From positions 289,014-353,013 of the forward strand of contig NZ_VXKQ01000007.1 in the NCBI RefSeq assembly GCF_008711465.1: a stretch of 64,000 bases of DNA, written 5' to 3'. The position numbers and the translations under genes were made by a program. This document shows positions 19,951-28,293 of this stretch, piece after piece. Positions within the stretch are counted from its first letter, which is position 1. The number at the start of each line of letters is the position of its first letter. The DNA comes from Francisella sp. SYW-9. GTDB taxonomy: Bacteria; Pseudomonadota; Gammaproteobacteria; Francisellales; Francisellaceae. The notes beneath the pieces were generated by a model. That model did no database searches. It saw only the letters and a program-made list of their open reading frames with translations, and had not been told where the DNA came from.

Positions 19951-21144
19951 ATGAGTAAAAAACTTTGGCAAACTGAAACAGATAAACTCTTACCTATAGT
20001 TGAAAAGTACACTGTAGGGCAAGACTATATTCTTGATCAAAAGTTACTTAAATATGATATTCAAGCTAGCTTGGCTCATGCAAAAATGTTGCTAAAAATG
20101 AATGTCATTAGTAAAGATGAGCTTTCATTACTAACCAAAGGTTTAGATGAGATAAAAGAGCTTGCAGCTAAAGGTCAATTTAAAATAACTCAAGATCAAG
20201 AAGATGGACATACTGCAATTGAGCAATATCTTTGTAAAAACTATGGTGATGTTGGTAAAAAAATACATACTGGTAGAAGCAGGAATGATCAATCCCTAGT
20301 AATGTTACGCCTTTTTATGAAAGATAAACTGCAGCAACTAGAAGAAACCATACATGAAAATATCCATACTTTACGAACTAAAGCTAGTAAATACGTAAAC
20401 ACTCCCATGCCTGGCTATACACATATGCAAAAGGCGATGCCTACTACAGTTGCTGTATGGCTAGGATCTTTTGCTGATGCATTAGCTGATGCCTTACTTT
20501 TGATATCTACTACAAGCAAAATTATTAATCAAAATCCTCTAGGCTCAGCATCTGGATTCGGTATTGATAATTTCAAGCATGATAAAGATTACACAACTGA
20601 GCTACTAAGCTTTAGTAGAACTCAAGAAAACCCTATATATTGCGCTTTTTCTCGAGGATATTTTGAAAAGCTGATTTTACAAACCCTATCAAACCCTATG
20701 AGTATTTACTCAAGATTTGCTAATGATATGATGCTTTTCACCATGTCTGAGTTTAATTATTTTAGTTTGGATAATTCATATACTACTGGATCATCGATTA
20801 TGCCACAAAAGCGTAATTATGACTTATTTGAGATTATGAGAGGTAATGCAAAACTTTATCAAGGCTACCTACAGCAGATCACATCTATAATTGATGGCGT
20901 ACCTAGTGGCTATAATCGTGATTACCAACTGACAAAAGCTCCTTTCTGCCAAGCTATAGAACTAATAGAAGATACCATTTTGCTATTCGACTCAACTGTA
21001 AAAAATCTAAAAATTCATAGTACAGAGTTAAATCAAGCAATGACTTCTGATCTCTATGCTACTGAAGAAGTTTATAAACTTGTCCAGCAAGGATTAACTT
21101 TCCGTGATTCTTATATAATTATTAAAGAAAAACTTAATAAATAG
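19951..21144 (+). CDS. argH: argininosuccinate lyase
   Basis: 397 aa. Splits argininosuccinate into arginine and fumarate. The fumarase/aspartase superfamily signature is present as GSSIMPQKRNYD (usually KKNPD), together with TGRSRNDQ, TPMPGYTHMQKAMPTT and DGHTAIEQ. The protein is about 60 residues shorter than E. coli ArgH (457 aa) and ends shortly after the FRDSY motif, so the C-terminal helical segment is missing. The catalytic blocks are complete, so activity is likely. Immediately follows argG. Confidence 0.92.
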   Translation: MSKKLWQTETDKLLPIVEKYTVGQDYILDQKLLKYDIQASLAHAKMLLKMNVISKDELSLLTKGLDEIKELAAKGQFKITQDQEDGHTAIEQYLCKNYGDVGKKIHTGRSRNDQSLVMLRLFMKDKLQQLEETIHENIHTLRTKASKYVNTPMPGYTHMQKAMPTTVAVWLGSFADALADALLLISTTSKIINQNPLGSASGFGIDNFKHDKDYTTELLSFSRTQENPIYCAFSRGYFEKLILQTLSNPMSIYSRFANDMMLFTMSEFNYFSLDNSYTTGSSIMPQKRNYDLFEIMRGNAKLYQGYLQQITSIIDGVPSGYNRDYQLTKAPFCQAIELIEDTILLFDSTVKNLKIHSTELNQAMTSDLYATEEVYKLVQQGLTFRDSYIIIKEKLNK

Positions 21145-21445
21145 TTCATCTTTTTGTTAAAGATATATGTATATCTACTTGAAAAGTTTATAATACAGCA
21201 TAATTTTTTTGATAATTATTAAAATTTGGTGGTCTACTAGTAAAAACCATCGAGAATAACTGTATAGTTAACTCAAATAAAACCATTTTGTCATCCTATA
21301 CTCGATCATAGGGCTTATTGGTTATATACTTAAAAATGAAACTCTATGATCAAGTTATAGAGTAGTATATTTCTTTTGGGTTAATATAGGTATAAAAAGA
21401 TATTAGATAGTATAGATATAAGTTTATCTATTTAAGGAAAATATT
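21145..21445 (+). promoter_or_regulatory. argH-argR intergenic region with mutually exclusive hairpins
   Basis: GATCATAG (21304-21311) can pair with CTATGATC (21344-21351), extended by ATACT (21298-21302) with AGTAT (21364-21368). The second arm can instead form its own hairpin, CTCTAT (21342-21347) with ATAGAG (21357-21362). Only a poor ARG-like match (GATAATTATTAAAA, near 21210) is seen. The region should carry the argR promoter; the structures may be a leader or just end signals. Confidence 0.35.
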
Positions 21446-21901
21446 ATGGACAAATCAGATATTTATAATGATTTAAGACAACTTATTCTTAGCAAAGAAT
21501 TCTCTTCACAGAACGAGATATGTGATACTTTAGAACACTTAGGTTATAGTGCTAGCCAATCTAAGGTTAACAGAATGCTAAAAAAACTAGGGGCTATTAA
21601 AATCAAAAATGAGAAAAACACTTTAGTTTATAAGATACCTAATGAGCCTGCTCCACCAATAATGACTGATAATATTTCATCTTTAGTCATTAATGTTAGT
21701 GCCAATGAAGCGGTAGTTGTTATTGATACAGCGCCAGGAGCAGCACAGTTAGTGGCAAGAACATTAGATTATAATAAGAATAGCTTTGGGATAATTGGTA
21801 TAGTAGCCGGAGATGATACAGTTTTCGTTGCTCCTTCAACAATAAAAAATATAAATAAACTAAAAATCAATGTAGAAAAATTCCTATTCTCTCAGCCTTA
21901 A
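21446..21901 (+). CDS. argR: arginine repressor
   Basis: 151 aa. Hexameric transcription factor that binds ARG boxes when loaded with arginine. The N-terminal winged helix (about 1-70, with ASQSKVNRMLKKLGAIK) and the C-terminal oligomerisation and arginine-binding domain with APGAAQLVARTLD and GIVAGDDTVFVAP are both visible. AAGGAAAA precedes the ATG. Its end overlaps the end of the convergent argD gene by 18 bases. Palindromes fitting its consensus lie before argG and between argD and argC. Confidence 0.93.
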   Translation: MDKSDIYNDLRQLILSKEFSSQNEICDTLEHLGYSASQSKVNRMLKKLGAIKIKNEKNTLVYKIPNEPAPPIMTDNISSLVINVSANEAVVVIDTAPGAAQLVARTLDYNKNSFGIIGIVAGDDTVFVAPSTIKNINKLKINVEKFLFSQP

Positions 21902-23074
21902 ATCTTTTATTATCTGTATCACTTCCAAAATAGTCTCTTTACTTATAGTTAATGGTGGTAAAAATCGAATAGTATTATTCCTGGTTTTTACAGACAACAC
22001 CCCCAAACTTAAAAGCTCTTGATAAAAATTCTCAAAATACTGCGGATATATTTGTAAAGCGATAAATAAGCCTTTTGCCCTTATTTCTTGAATATATTTA
22101 GAATTTACTTTTTTTAGTTCATCTACAAATAAGCTTCCTAAAGCACCAGCTCTCTCTGCTAAAGCTTCTTCATCCAAAATGCTAAGAGACTTATGCGCTA
22201 TAGCAGAAGCTAAAGGATTCCCTCCAAAAGTACTCCCATGATCACCAGGGTGCAACACTTCCATAAGATTTTCTTTACCAAGAAATAATGAAATTGGTAA
22301 GACTCCTCCCCCTAAAGATTTGCCTAATGTCATGCCATCTGGATCTAAGCCATAATGCTCTTTAGCAAAATTTCTACCAGTACGCCCCATACCTGTTTGT
22401 ATCTCATCTAAAATAAACAACACATTATTCTTTTTACAAATTTCTTGGCACTTATATAAATACCCTTCATCTGGAATAACAACTCCACCCTCACCTTGGA
22501 TAGGTTCAATAATTATTGCTGCTGTGTTTTTTGTAATAGCTTTTTCAAGAGCATCTAAATCATTAAAAGGTATTGAAATAAAACCTTGTGGCATAGGGCC
22601 AAACTTATCTTTATACACAGGATTCGATGATGTACCTATTGCAGTTATTGTTCTACCATGAAAACTATTATCAAAAGTTATTATCTCTGCTAAACCATCT
22701 GGGATTTGCTTTTTAACATACCCCCACTTTCTAGCTACTTTTATAGCAGTTTCTATAGCTTCAGCACCACTATTCATAGCTATAGCTTTATCCATATTTG
22801 TTAATTTGCAGACTTTTTTAAATAAATTTGCCAATGGCTCATTATGAAATAATCTTGGGACAACTGAAATTTTATTTGCTTGCTTGAATAATTCTTCTAG
22901 AATCTTAGGGTTATTATGACCAAAATTTACTGATGAAATCCCTGTTGCCATGTCTATATATTGTTTACCTGTGTCATCATACACATAAGCATTATCCCCG
23001 TTAACTATTGCTATAGGTGCAGGTAATATAATATTTGCACCATATTGCTTTATTGTATTAATTGTTGTCTGCAT
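21884..23074 (-). CDS. argD: acetylornithine aminotransferase
   Basis: 396 aa class-III PLP aminotransferase that makes N-acetylornithine from N-acetylglutamate semialdehyde. PLP-site features: MNSGAEAIETAIKVARKWG, ILDEIQTGMGRTG and the Schiff-base lysine in TLGKSLGGG. GGGAGA precedes the ATG at 23074. It diverges from argC, sharing a 159-bp control region with two ARG boxes. A role as succinyldiaminopimelate transaminase in lysine synthesis is also possible for this family, but the neighbours favour arginine. Confidence 0.92.
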   Translation of the reverse strand: MQTTINTIKQYGANIILPAPIAIVNGDNAYVYDDTGKQYIDMATGISSVNFGHNNPKILEELFKQANKISVVPRLFHNEPLANLFKKVCKLTNMDKAIAMNSGAEAIETAIKVARKWGYVKKQIPDGLAEIITFDNSFHGRTITAIGTSSNPVYKDKFGPMPQGFISIPFNDLDALEKAITKNTAAIIIEPIQGEGGVVIPDEGYLYKCQEICKKNNVLFILDEIQTGMGRTGRNFAKEHYGLDPDGMTLGKSLGGGVLPISLFLGKENLMEVLHPGDHGSTFGGNPLASAIAHKSLSILDEEALAERAGALGSLFVDELKKVNSKYIQEIRAKGLFIALQIYPQYFENFYQELLSLGVLSVKTRNNTIRFLPPLTISKETILEVIQIIKDLRLRE

Positions 23075-23139
23075 CGCTTATCTCCCACTTAAATACCAAC
23101 TAATTATAGTTGAATAAAAAAATATTAAATTGACATAAT

Positions 23140-23178
23140 TATAAATATTTATTCTTTTTTAGTAAATAATTATTCACT
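23140..23178. promoter_or_regulatory. tandem ARG boxes between divergent argD and argC
   Basis: Two 18-bp ARG-like boxes, TATAAATATTTATTCTTT (23140-23157) and AGTAAATAATTATTCACT (23161-23178), are separated by exactly 3 bp, the spacing used by paired ARG boxes in enteric bacteria. The second fits the consensus best. One site could repress both argD and argCJBF. Confidence 0.75.
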
Positions 23179-23233
23179 TTTTATTTTATTAATGTTAAGC
23201 TACTTATCAAACGCAAATTTATAAGATAAAACC

Positions 23234-24256
23234 ATGACGTGGAAAATGTGTATAGCAGGTGCAAATGGCTACACCGGTCAACTTCTTAAAAAGCTAATAA
23301 ATAAACACCCTAACTTCGAACTAGTTGGAAGCCTAGGAATATCACCACAAGAAGACAAAACATATACATATACCTTAGATAGCATAGGCACAAAAAATTT
23401 TGCTATAGATTTCCTACTTCTCGCAACACCAGCTGATATTTCTATTAATATCTTAGAAAAATTACAAACAAAGAATATTAAAGTTAAAGTCATTGACCTA
23501 AGTGGAGCTCTTAGACTAGATAAAAATCTCTTAAAATTATGGTATAACTTATCTCACTCTATCGAAGGACTCGAACATGGTGCTAAATATGGACTTTCCC
23601 CATATGCTAACTTTGATGAAAATGATACTATAATAGCAAATCCTGGATGCTATGCGACATGTGCATTATTATCACTACTCCCCCTACTAAAACATAAGAT
23701 AGTAAAACCTAACAATATAATTATAGATGCCAAATCAGGAGTCTCTGGAGCTGGGAAAAAACCTAGACAAGATCTAATGTTCTCAGAGATGCTAAATAAC
23801 TTTTTTCCATATAAGATTGGCAAGCATCAACATATTCCGGAGATTCTAAAATCTTTAGCAGAGTTTAATATTAATGAAGATGAATTTTATTTCAACACAA
23901 GTATGTTGCCTGTTCATTCAGGTATTTCTATGAGCATTTATGCAGATCTTAATTTAGATAATCAAGCTTCGAAAGAGGATATTAGAGATTTAGTCAGTGA
24001 TGCTTATAACAAAGAATATACTGACTATCCTTTATTTAAATTTATTGATATTGCAGCAACAACGAACTCAGAAGCATCATCATTTTTATCAATTAAAAGT
24101 GTTGTTGGCACACCTAATACTCATTTAGGTTTTATATTAAAAAACAACAAAATCATAATTTTTTCTTTTATTGATAACTTATTTAAAGGTGCTGTTACTC
24201 AAGCGATTGAGAACTTAAACAACTATTACGGGCTTCCTATAACCACAGGATTATAA
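23234..24256 (+). CDS. argC: N-acetyl-gamma-glutamyl-phosphate reductase
   Basis: 340 aa. NADPH-dependent reduction of N-acetylglutamyl phosphate. The N-terminal dinucleotide-binding motif CIAGANGYTGQLL and the catalytic cysteine in IIANPGCYATCALL are clear, as is KHQHIPEI with its conserved His. First gene of argCJBF, whose members are separated by 14 bp or overlap. Confidence 0.95.
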   Translation: MTWKMCIAGANGYTGQLLKKLINKHPNFELVGSLGISPQEDKTYTYTLDSIGTKNFAIDFLLLATPADISINILEKLQTKNIKVKVIDLSGALRLDKNLLKLWYNLSHSIEGLEHGAKYGLSPYANFDENDTIIANPGCYATCALLSLLPLLKHKIVKPNNIIIDAKSGVSGAGKKPRQDLMFSEMLNNFFPYKIGKHQHIPEILKSLAEFNINEDEFYFNTSMLPVHSGISMSIYADLNLDNQASKEDIRDLVSDAYNKEYTDYPLFKFIDIAATTNSEASSFLSIKSVVGTPNTHLGFILKNNKIIIFSFIDNLFKGAVTQAIENLNNYYGLPITTGL

Positions 24257-24270
24257 AAAAGGAGATAGAT

Positions 24271-25461
24271 ATGGAGAGCTTATTTAGAACAAAATTACCA
24301 AAAGGATTTTTAGCAGGTGGTGTAAATTGTGGTGTTAGGCTCTATCGTCCAGATCTAGGAGTTATAATCTCCGAAGATAACTGTAAAGCTGTGGGAGTTT
24401 TTACAAAAAATAAATACAAAGCCGCTCCAATTAAATATTGCATGAATTTATTACCTGCAGATAATATCAAAGCAATAATTACAAATAGTGGTCAAGCTAA
24501 TGCTGCTACAGGAGAAATAGGAGATAAACATAATCAACAAGTAGTTGATTGTTTAGCGACAGAACTAAACTTTTCATCAGAGCAGATTTTGATCGCCTCC
24601 ACTGGTGTTATTGGCCAGCAAATGGCTATTGATAAAATAACATCTGCGATACCAAAACTAGTAAATAGCCTATCGAATATTGCTGATAAATTTGCGATCT
24701 CAATACTAACTACAGACTTACTACCTAAATCAGTCTATAAGAAAATACAGCTATCCACAGGAGAAATCACTATTACCGGAATTTGCAAAGGTTCTGGAAT
24801 GATCAATCCAAATATGGCGACAATGCTTGGATATTTTCTAACAGATGCTGATATAGATATTCAACTAGCTCAAGAAATCCTTAAAGAATCAAGTGATAAC
24901 AGTTTCAATATGATTTCAGTAGATGGTGATATGTCTACAAATGATTGTGTATTTATGCTAGCAAATGGCGCAAGTGATGTAAAAGTCTCATTGAAAGAGG
25001 ATATAAAGATATTCAAAGAAGCATTGCATGAAATAGCTATTATTTTAGCTAAAAGTATTGCTCGTGATGGCGAAGGTGCAACCAAACTTATCGAAGCAAA
25101 AGTTTCTGGTCTAAATAATGTAGAGCTTTCCAAAGAGTTAGCAAAGAAAATAATTTCTAGCTCTTTAGTCAAAACAGCAGTATATGGCGAATCTCCTAAT
25201 TGGGGAAGAGTTTTAGCAAAAATTGGTGAAGTTGATATAGATGAGCAAACTCTAGAAAGTTGCCAAATATTTATGCAAGGACAAAAAATCTTCGCTAATG
25301 GCCTACCTATTTTAGATGATTTAACAAATCTTAAAAATGCAATGAAAGAAGATACTGTAATTATTGATGTCACATTTTCTCAAGGAAACGAACAAGCAAT
25401 AGCATGGGGTTGTGACCTAACTCAGCAGTATGTAAATATAAATGCGGAGTATTTATCATGA
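24271..25461 (+). CDS. argJ: bifunctional ornithine acetyltransferase / N-acetylglutamate synthase
   Basis: 396 aa. Transfers the acetyl group from N-acetylornithine to glutamate, recycling it, so no argE is needed. The self-cleavage site is conserved (GSGMINPNMATMLGY), the new N-terminal nucleophile being Thr184. The oxyanion motif STGVIG lies near residue 110. Whether it also uses acetyl-CoA (the bifunctional form) cannot be read from sequence, but no argA is seen in the window. AAGGAG precedes the ATG; its stop overlaps the argB start (ATGA). Confidence 0.94.
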   Translation: MESLFRTKLPKGFLAGGVNCGVRLYRPDLGVIISEDNCKAVGVFTKNKYKAAPIKYCMNLLPADNIKAIITNSGQANAATGEIGDKHNQQVVDCLATELNFSSEQILIASTGVIGQQMAIDKITSAIPKLVNSLSNIADKFAISILTTDLLPKSVYKKIQLSTGEITITGICKGSGMINPNMATMLGYFLTDADIDIQLAQEILKESSDNSFNMISVDGDMSTNDCVFMLANGASDVKVSLKEDIKIFKEALHEIAIILAKSIARDGEGATKLIEAKVSGLNNVELSKELAKKIISSSLVKTAVYGESPNWGRVLAKIGEVDIDEQTLESCQIFMQGQKIFANGLPILDDLTNLKNAMKEDTVIIDVTFSQGNEQAIAWGCDLTQQYVNINAEYLS

Positions 25462-26264
25462 AAGAATTAGTAAATAAAAGAATCCTAATAAAACTAGGTG
25501 GCTCGGTGCTTGAAGATGAGAAAGTTATGAAAACCCTATGTGTTGATATAAAGAACTTAAAAGAAGCTGGTGCAGAAATAATCATTGTCCACGGTGGCGG
25601 TAAATTTATAACTAAATGTCTCGAAAAACATAACCTTCAAACAAAATTTTTAGATGGTTTAAGAGTTACCCCAAAAGAGCATATGGAGATAATTCAGATG
25701 GCTCTGTATAGAGTTAATAAAAAACTCTCACAAATGTTTAGTAGTATTAATTTAGATGGTATTAGCATCTCTGGTGAGGATAGCAACTTACTTACTTGTA
25801 GCCTAATTGACAAGGAAAAATATGGTTATGTTGGTCTAGTCAAAGATGTTGATCCTACAGTTATCCTAAAAGCTCTACCACAAGGACTAATACCTATAGT
25901 TGCAACCATTTGTCTTACAGATAAATTTGAGTCAGTAAATGTTAATGCTGATAACGTTGCATCTGAGCTGGCTATTATTTGTGATGTCGATGAGCTTATC
26001 TATATAACCGATCAAAATGGTGTACTTGATAATAATGGCAATCTAATCAAAAGCCTATCAGTAAAAGATATTTCAAAACTAATTGAAAATAAAACAGTTA
26101 TTGGTGGGATGAGCATCAAACTTGACTCAATAAAAAACTTTTTAAATTGTTCAAAGAAAACCATCAGCATACTAAATGGTAATGAAGAGAAAATTTTAAC
26201 AAAAAAAATATTATTTAATGCAGAAGAACTAGGAACAACTTGTGTATTTGGAGGAGGAATATGA
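25458..26264 (+). CDS. argB: acetylglutamate kinase
   Basis: 268 aa amino-acid-kinase-fold enzyme phosphorylating N-acetylglutamate. Visible motifs: ILIKLGGSVLED, IIVHGGGKFIT, NVNADNVASELAI and the GGM loop in TVIGGMSIKLDS. It lacks an extended N-terminal helix, so may be of the E. coli-like, arginine-insensitive type (inference). Both ends overlap neighbours by four bases (argJ upstream, argF downstream). Confidence 0.94.
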   Translation: MKELVNKRILIKLGGSVLEDEKVMKTLCVDIKNLKEAGAEIIIVHGGGKFITKCLEKHNLQTKFLDGLRVTPKEHMEIIQMALYRVNKKLSQMFSSINLDGISISGEDSNLLTCSLIDKEKYGYVGLVKDVDPTVILKALPQGLIPIVATICLTDKFESVNVNADNVASELAIICDVDELIYITDQNGVLDNNGNLIKSLSVKDISKLIENKTVIGGMSIKLDSIKNFLNCSKKTISILNGNEEKILTKKILFNAEELGTTCVFGGGI

Positions 26265-27169
26265 AAAACTTATCTTTTAATCATCTACTTTCTGGAGCAG
26301 AAATAACAACTAAAGATTTTAAAAATATAATGCAAATAGCCCAAGATATGAAAACTAATCCTCAAAAATATAACAATGCCTTAAAAAATAAGATAGTTGC
26401 GTTGATTTTTGACAAACCATCTCTTAGAACTCGTTTTAGTTTTTCTGCTGCTATTATTGAAATGGGCGGCAATCTAATCGAGAGTGTTTCTGCCTCTAGA
26501 AAAAATGAGCAACCCAAAGATTTTATTAGAGTGATACAAAACTACTGTTCTGCTGTTGTGATTAGAACTTTTGCTGATAGTGATGTTGAGGAAATGGTTT
26601 CTTACTCTAAAGTTCCAATTATAAATGCTTTGACAGATTTATATCATCCTTGCCAGACATTAGCTGATATTTTAACTCTAAAAGAAGTTTTTGGTAGTTT
26701 AGACTCTCTAAAAATCGCTTATGTAGGTGATTCTAATAATATCTTATACAGTTTGTTGCTATTAGCTAATACTATCGGTTTAGAAGTACATTACGCATGT
26801 CCTGAAGGCCACAAACCAGATCAGAAAATTTTAGACCAACTCCAAGACCTAAGTATTGTTAAAGGTTTTAATGATCCTAAAGAAGCTGTCAAAGAATGTG
26901 ATGCGGTATATACTGATGTTTGGTGTAGCATGGGCTTTGAACCAACGGCAGAAGATGCTTTTGTAGGATTTCAGGTAAATAAAGAACTAATGTCATACGC
27001 AAATGATAATGCTATCTTTATGCATTGTATGCCTATGGAAAGAGGTAAAGAAGTCAGCAAAGATCTTCCTGATGATAAATGTTCCGTTATTTTCCAACAA
27101 AGTTTAAATAGAAAATTTGTCCAAAAAGCTCTTTTGTATATGTTATTGGGAAATCCTGTGACAGAATAA
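26261..27169 (+). CDS. argF: ornithine carbamoyltransferase
   Basis: 302 aa. Makes citrulline from ornithine and carbamoyl phosphate. The ATG at 26261 overlaps the argB stop and has GGAGGAGG just upstream, so it is preferred over the in-frame start at 26240. Carbamoyl-phosphate motif SLRTRFSF, HPCQTLAD and the ornithine motif DVWCSMG are present. The retained DxxxSMG argues against an N-acetylornithine enzyme. Unusual points: HCMP in place of HCLP, and RKNEQP where most members have a DE(S/T) loop. Confidence 0.92.
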   Translation: MKNLSFNHLLSGAEITTKDFKNIMQIAQDMKTNPQKYNNALKNKIVALIFDKPSLRTRFSFSAAIIEMGGNLIESVSASRKNEQPKDFIRVIQNYCSAVVIRTFADSDVEEMVSYSKVPIINALTDLYHPCQTLADILTLKEVFGSLDSLKIAYVGDSNNILYSLLLLANTIGLEVHYACPEGHKPDQKILDQLQDLSIVKGFNDPKEAVKECDAVYTDVWCSMGFEPTAEDAFVGFQVNKELMSYANDNAIFMHCMPMERGKEVSKDLPDDKCSVIFQQSLNRKFVQKALLYMLLGNPVTE

Positions 27170-27179
27170 AATATCTAAA

Positions 27180-28037
27180 TTAAAAATCAATTTCTCGTGT
27201 CAGATAAAAAGCAATATCTTTTTCATAATACGCAGATTCATTCACAAAAATAGGATACCATTCTCCAGGCTCATTCAATAATTGAACACTGCCATCCATT
27301 AATTCAAAAACTGGATCTTGCTCATTAATTAGCTTAAAATCATTACCATTAATATTATCATGAATTACTGCGTTAATATTACCCTCATTATCTCTAGGGA
27401 AAGCAATAGCTTTAACAGGTTCATATGCTTTACAGTCTTTAACTTCTGGTAAATCATCACAGTTTGCCATCTCAACAAACTTAATAATTTCATTTAATAT
27501 TTCGGTAGTTATCTCAATAGCTTGTGTATCATAAACACTTGTATGTACAGCTCCAATTTCAATAGTTAGGGACATTGGTGCAATATTATTAATCGCCACG
27601 TCTGTAATACTTTGATGCTTGATAACTCTAAGACCATCAATTTGCTCAGCCAGATATCTACATAACTTATTAACAAATGGGCTTCTACCATCAGTAATTA
27701 TTGTTTTCCCAAGATTTGTAGTTGTTGTATGAAAATCAACTAGAAAATCAACGGGAGAATCTGATTTAAATCCATAAGTTTGGTTAATTTCTCGAGCCCT
27801 TTGATCTTCGTAAGTATTTAATGAAAGATTGTTTAAATCCTCAGTTGAAAAAGATCGATTTAAATCTTGATCCTTATATCTTTTACTTAATTTAAAAGCT
27901 TCTGGGTTTGATAATAAAGGTATAATTTCAAATGTTTTTGCTTTTAATGGATATTTTTTCAACCGATTAATTATATAGATACCAGTATACTCATTCCCAT
28001 GGACACCACCACTAACTAGCAATTTATTTATTTTCAT
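27180..28037 (-). CDS. aspartoacylase / succinylglutamate desuccinylase family (M14-like) deacylase
   Basis: 285 aa zinc carboxypeptidase-fold amidohydrolase. Aspartoacylase signatures: GGVHGNEYTG (zinc His and Glu near residues 14-17), KDQDLNRSF and LVDFHTTTTNLGKT, with a catalytic Glu likely in TIEIGAVHTSV. The family removes acyl groups from N-acylated amino acids (N-acetylaspartate, N-succinylglutamate). It is convergent with argF, ending 10 bp from it. A role in deacetylating an arginine-pathway intermediate is possible but not shown; it has no ARG box nearby. Confidence 0.85.
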   Translation of the reverse strand: MKINKLLVSGGVHGNEYTGIYIINRLKKYPLKAKTFEIIPLLSNPEAFKLSKRYKDQDLNRSFSTEDLNNLSLNTYEDQRAREINQTYGFKSDSPVDFLVDFHTTTTNLGKTIITDGRSPFVNKLCRYLAEQIDGLRVIKHQSITDVAINNIAPMSLTIEIGAVHTSVYDTQAIEITTEILNEIIKFVEMANCDDLPEVKDCKAYEPVKAIAFPRDNEGNINAVIHDNINGNDFKLINEQDPVFELMDGSVQLLNEPGEWYPIFVNESAYYEKDIAFYLTREIDF

Positions 28038-28147
28038 AAAAAATACTCATAAATTTGAATATATAGATACTGATAAGTTTACATTATAGTTTAATAAAAT
28101 TCTTCTATTCTATGGCTTACCATGGAATCCATTTGATAATTTAAAGT

Positions 28148-28270
28148 ACTACCCCGACCTGCTTCGCAGCCCACCCTTCGACACTCGAAGAGGAATATCA
28201 AACTTCAACCTTAAACCAAATTCCCCTTCAAATTTTGAAGGGGTGGCAGTCGTTAGACTGACGGGGTAGT
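28148..28270. repeat. MITE-like palindromic repeat with ACTACCCCG ends
   Basis: A 123-bp element bounded by ACTACCCCGAC and its near-complement GACGGGGTAGT (10 of 11 match). Inside are two perfect hairpins, CTTCGA/TCGAAG (28176-28190) and CCCCTTCAA/TTGAAGGGG near 28222-28242, and a TCGTTAGACTGA segment before the right end. It is richer in G+C than its surroundings. Structure and sequence resemble miniature, non-coding repeats seen in many bacteria. No second copy is seen in this window. Confidence 0.8.
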
Positions 28271-28293
28271 TTTACCCAACGCTCATCAACTAT

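Noticed and set aside
24870..25373. 167-codon minus-strand frame inside argJ
   Set aside because: Antisense shadow of argJ; no ribosome-binding site or domain.
26261..27169. N-acetylornithine carbamoyltransferase instead of ArgF
   Set aside because: The ornithine-binding DxxxSMG motif is intact and ArgJ in the same operon already frees ornithine.
28148..28270. CRISPR repeat
   Set aside because: Only one copy is present; the palindrome is bounded by terminal inverted repeats and has no spacers.
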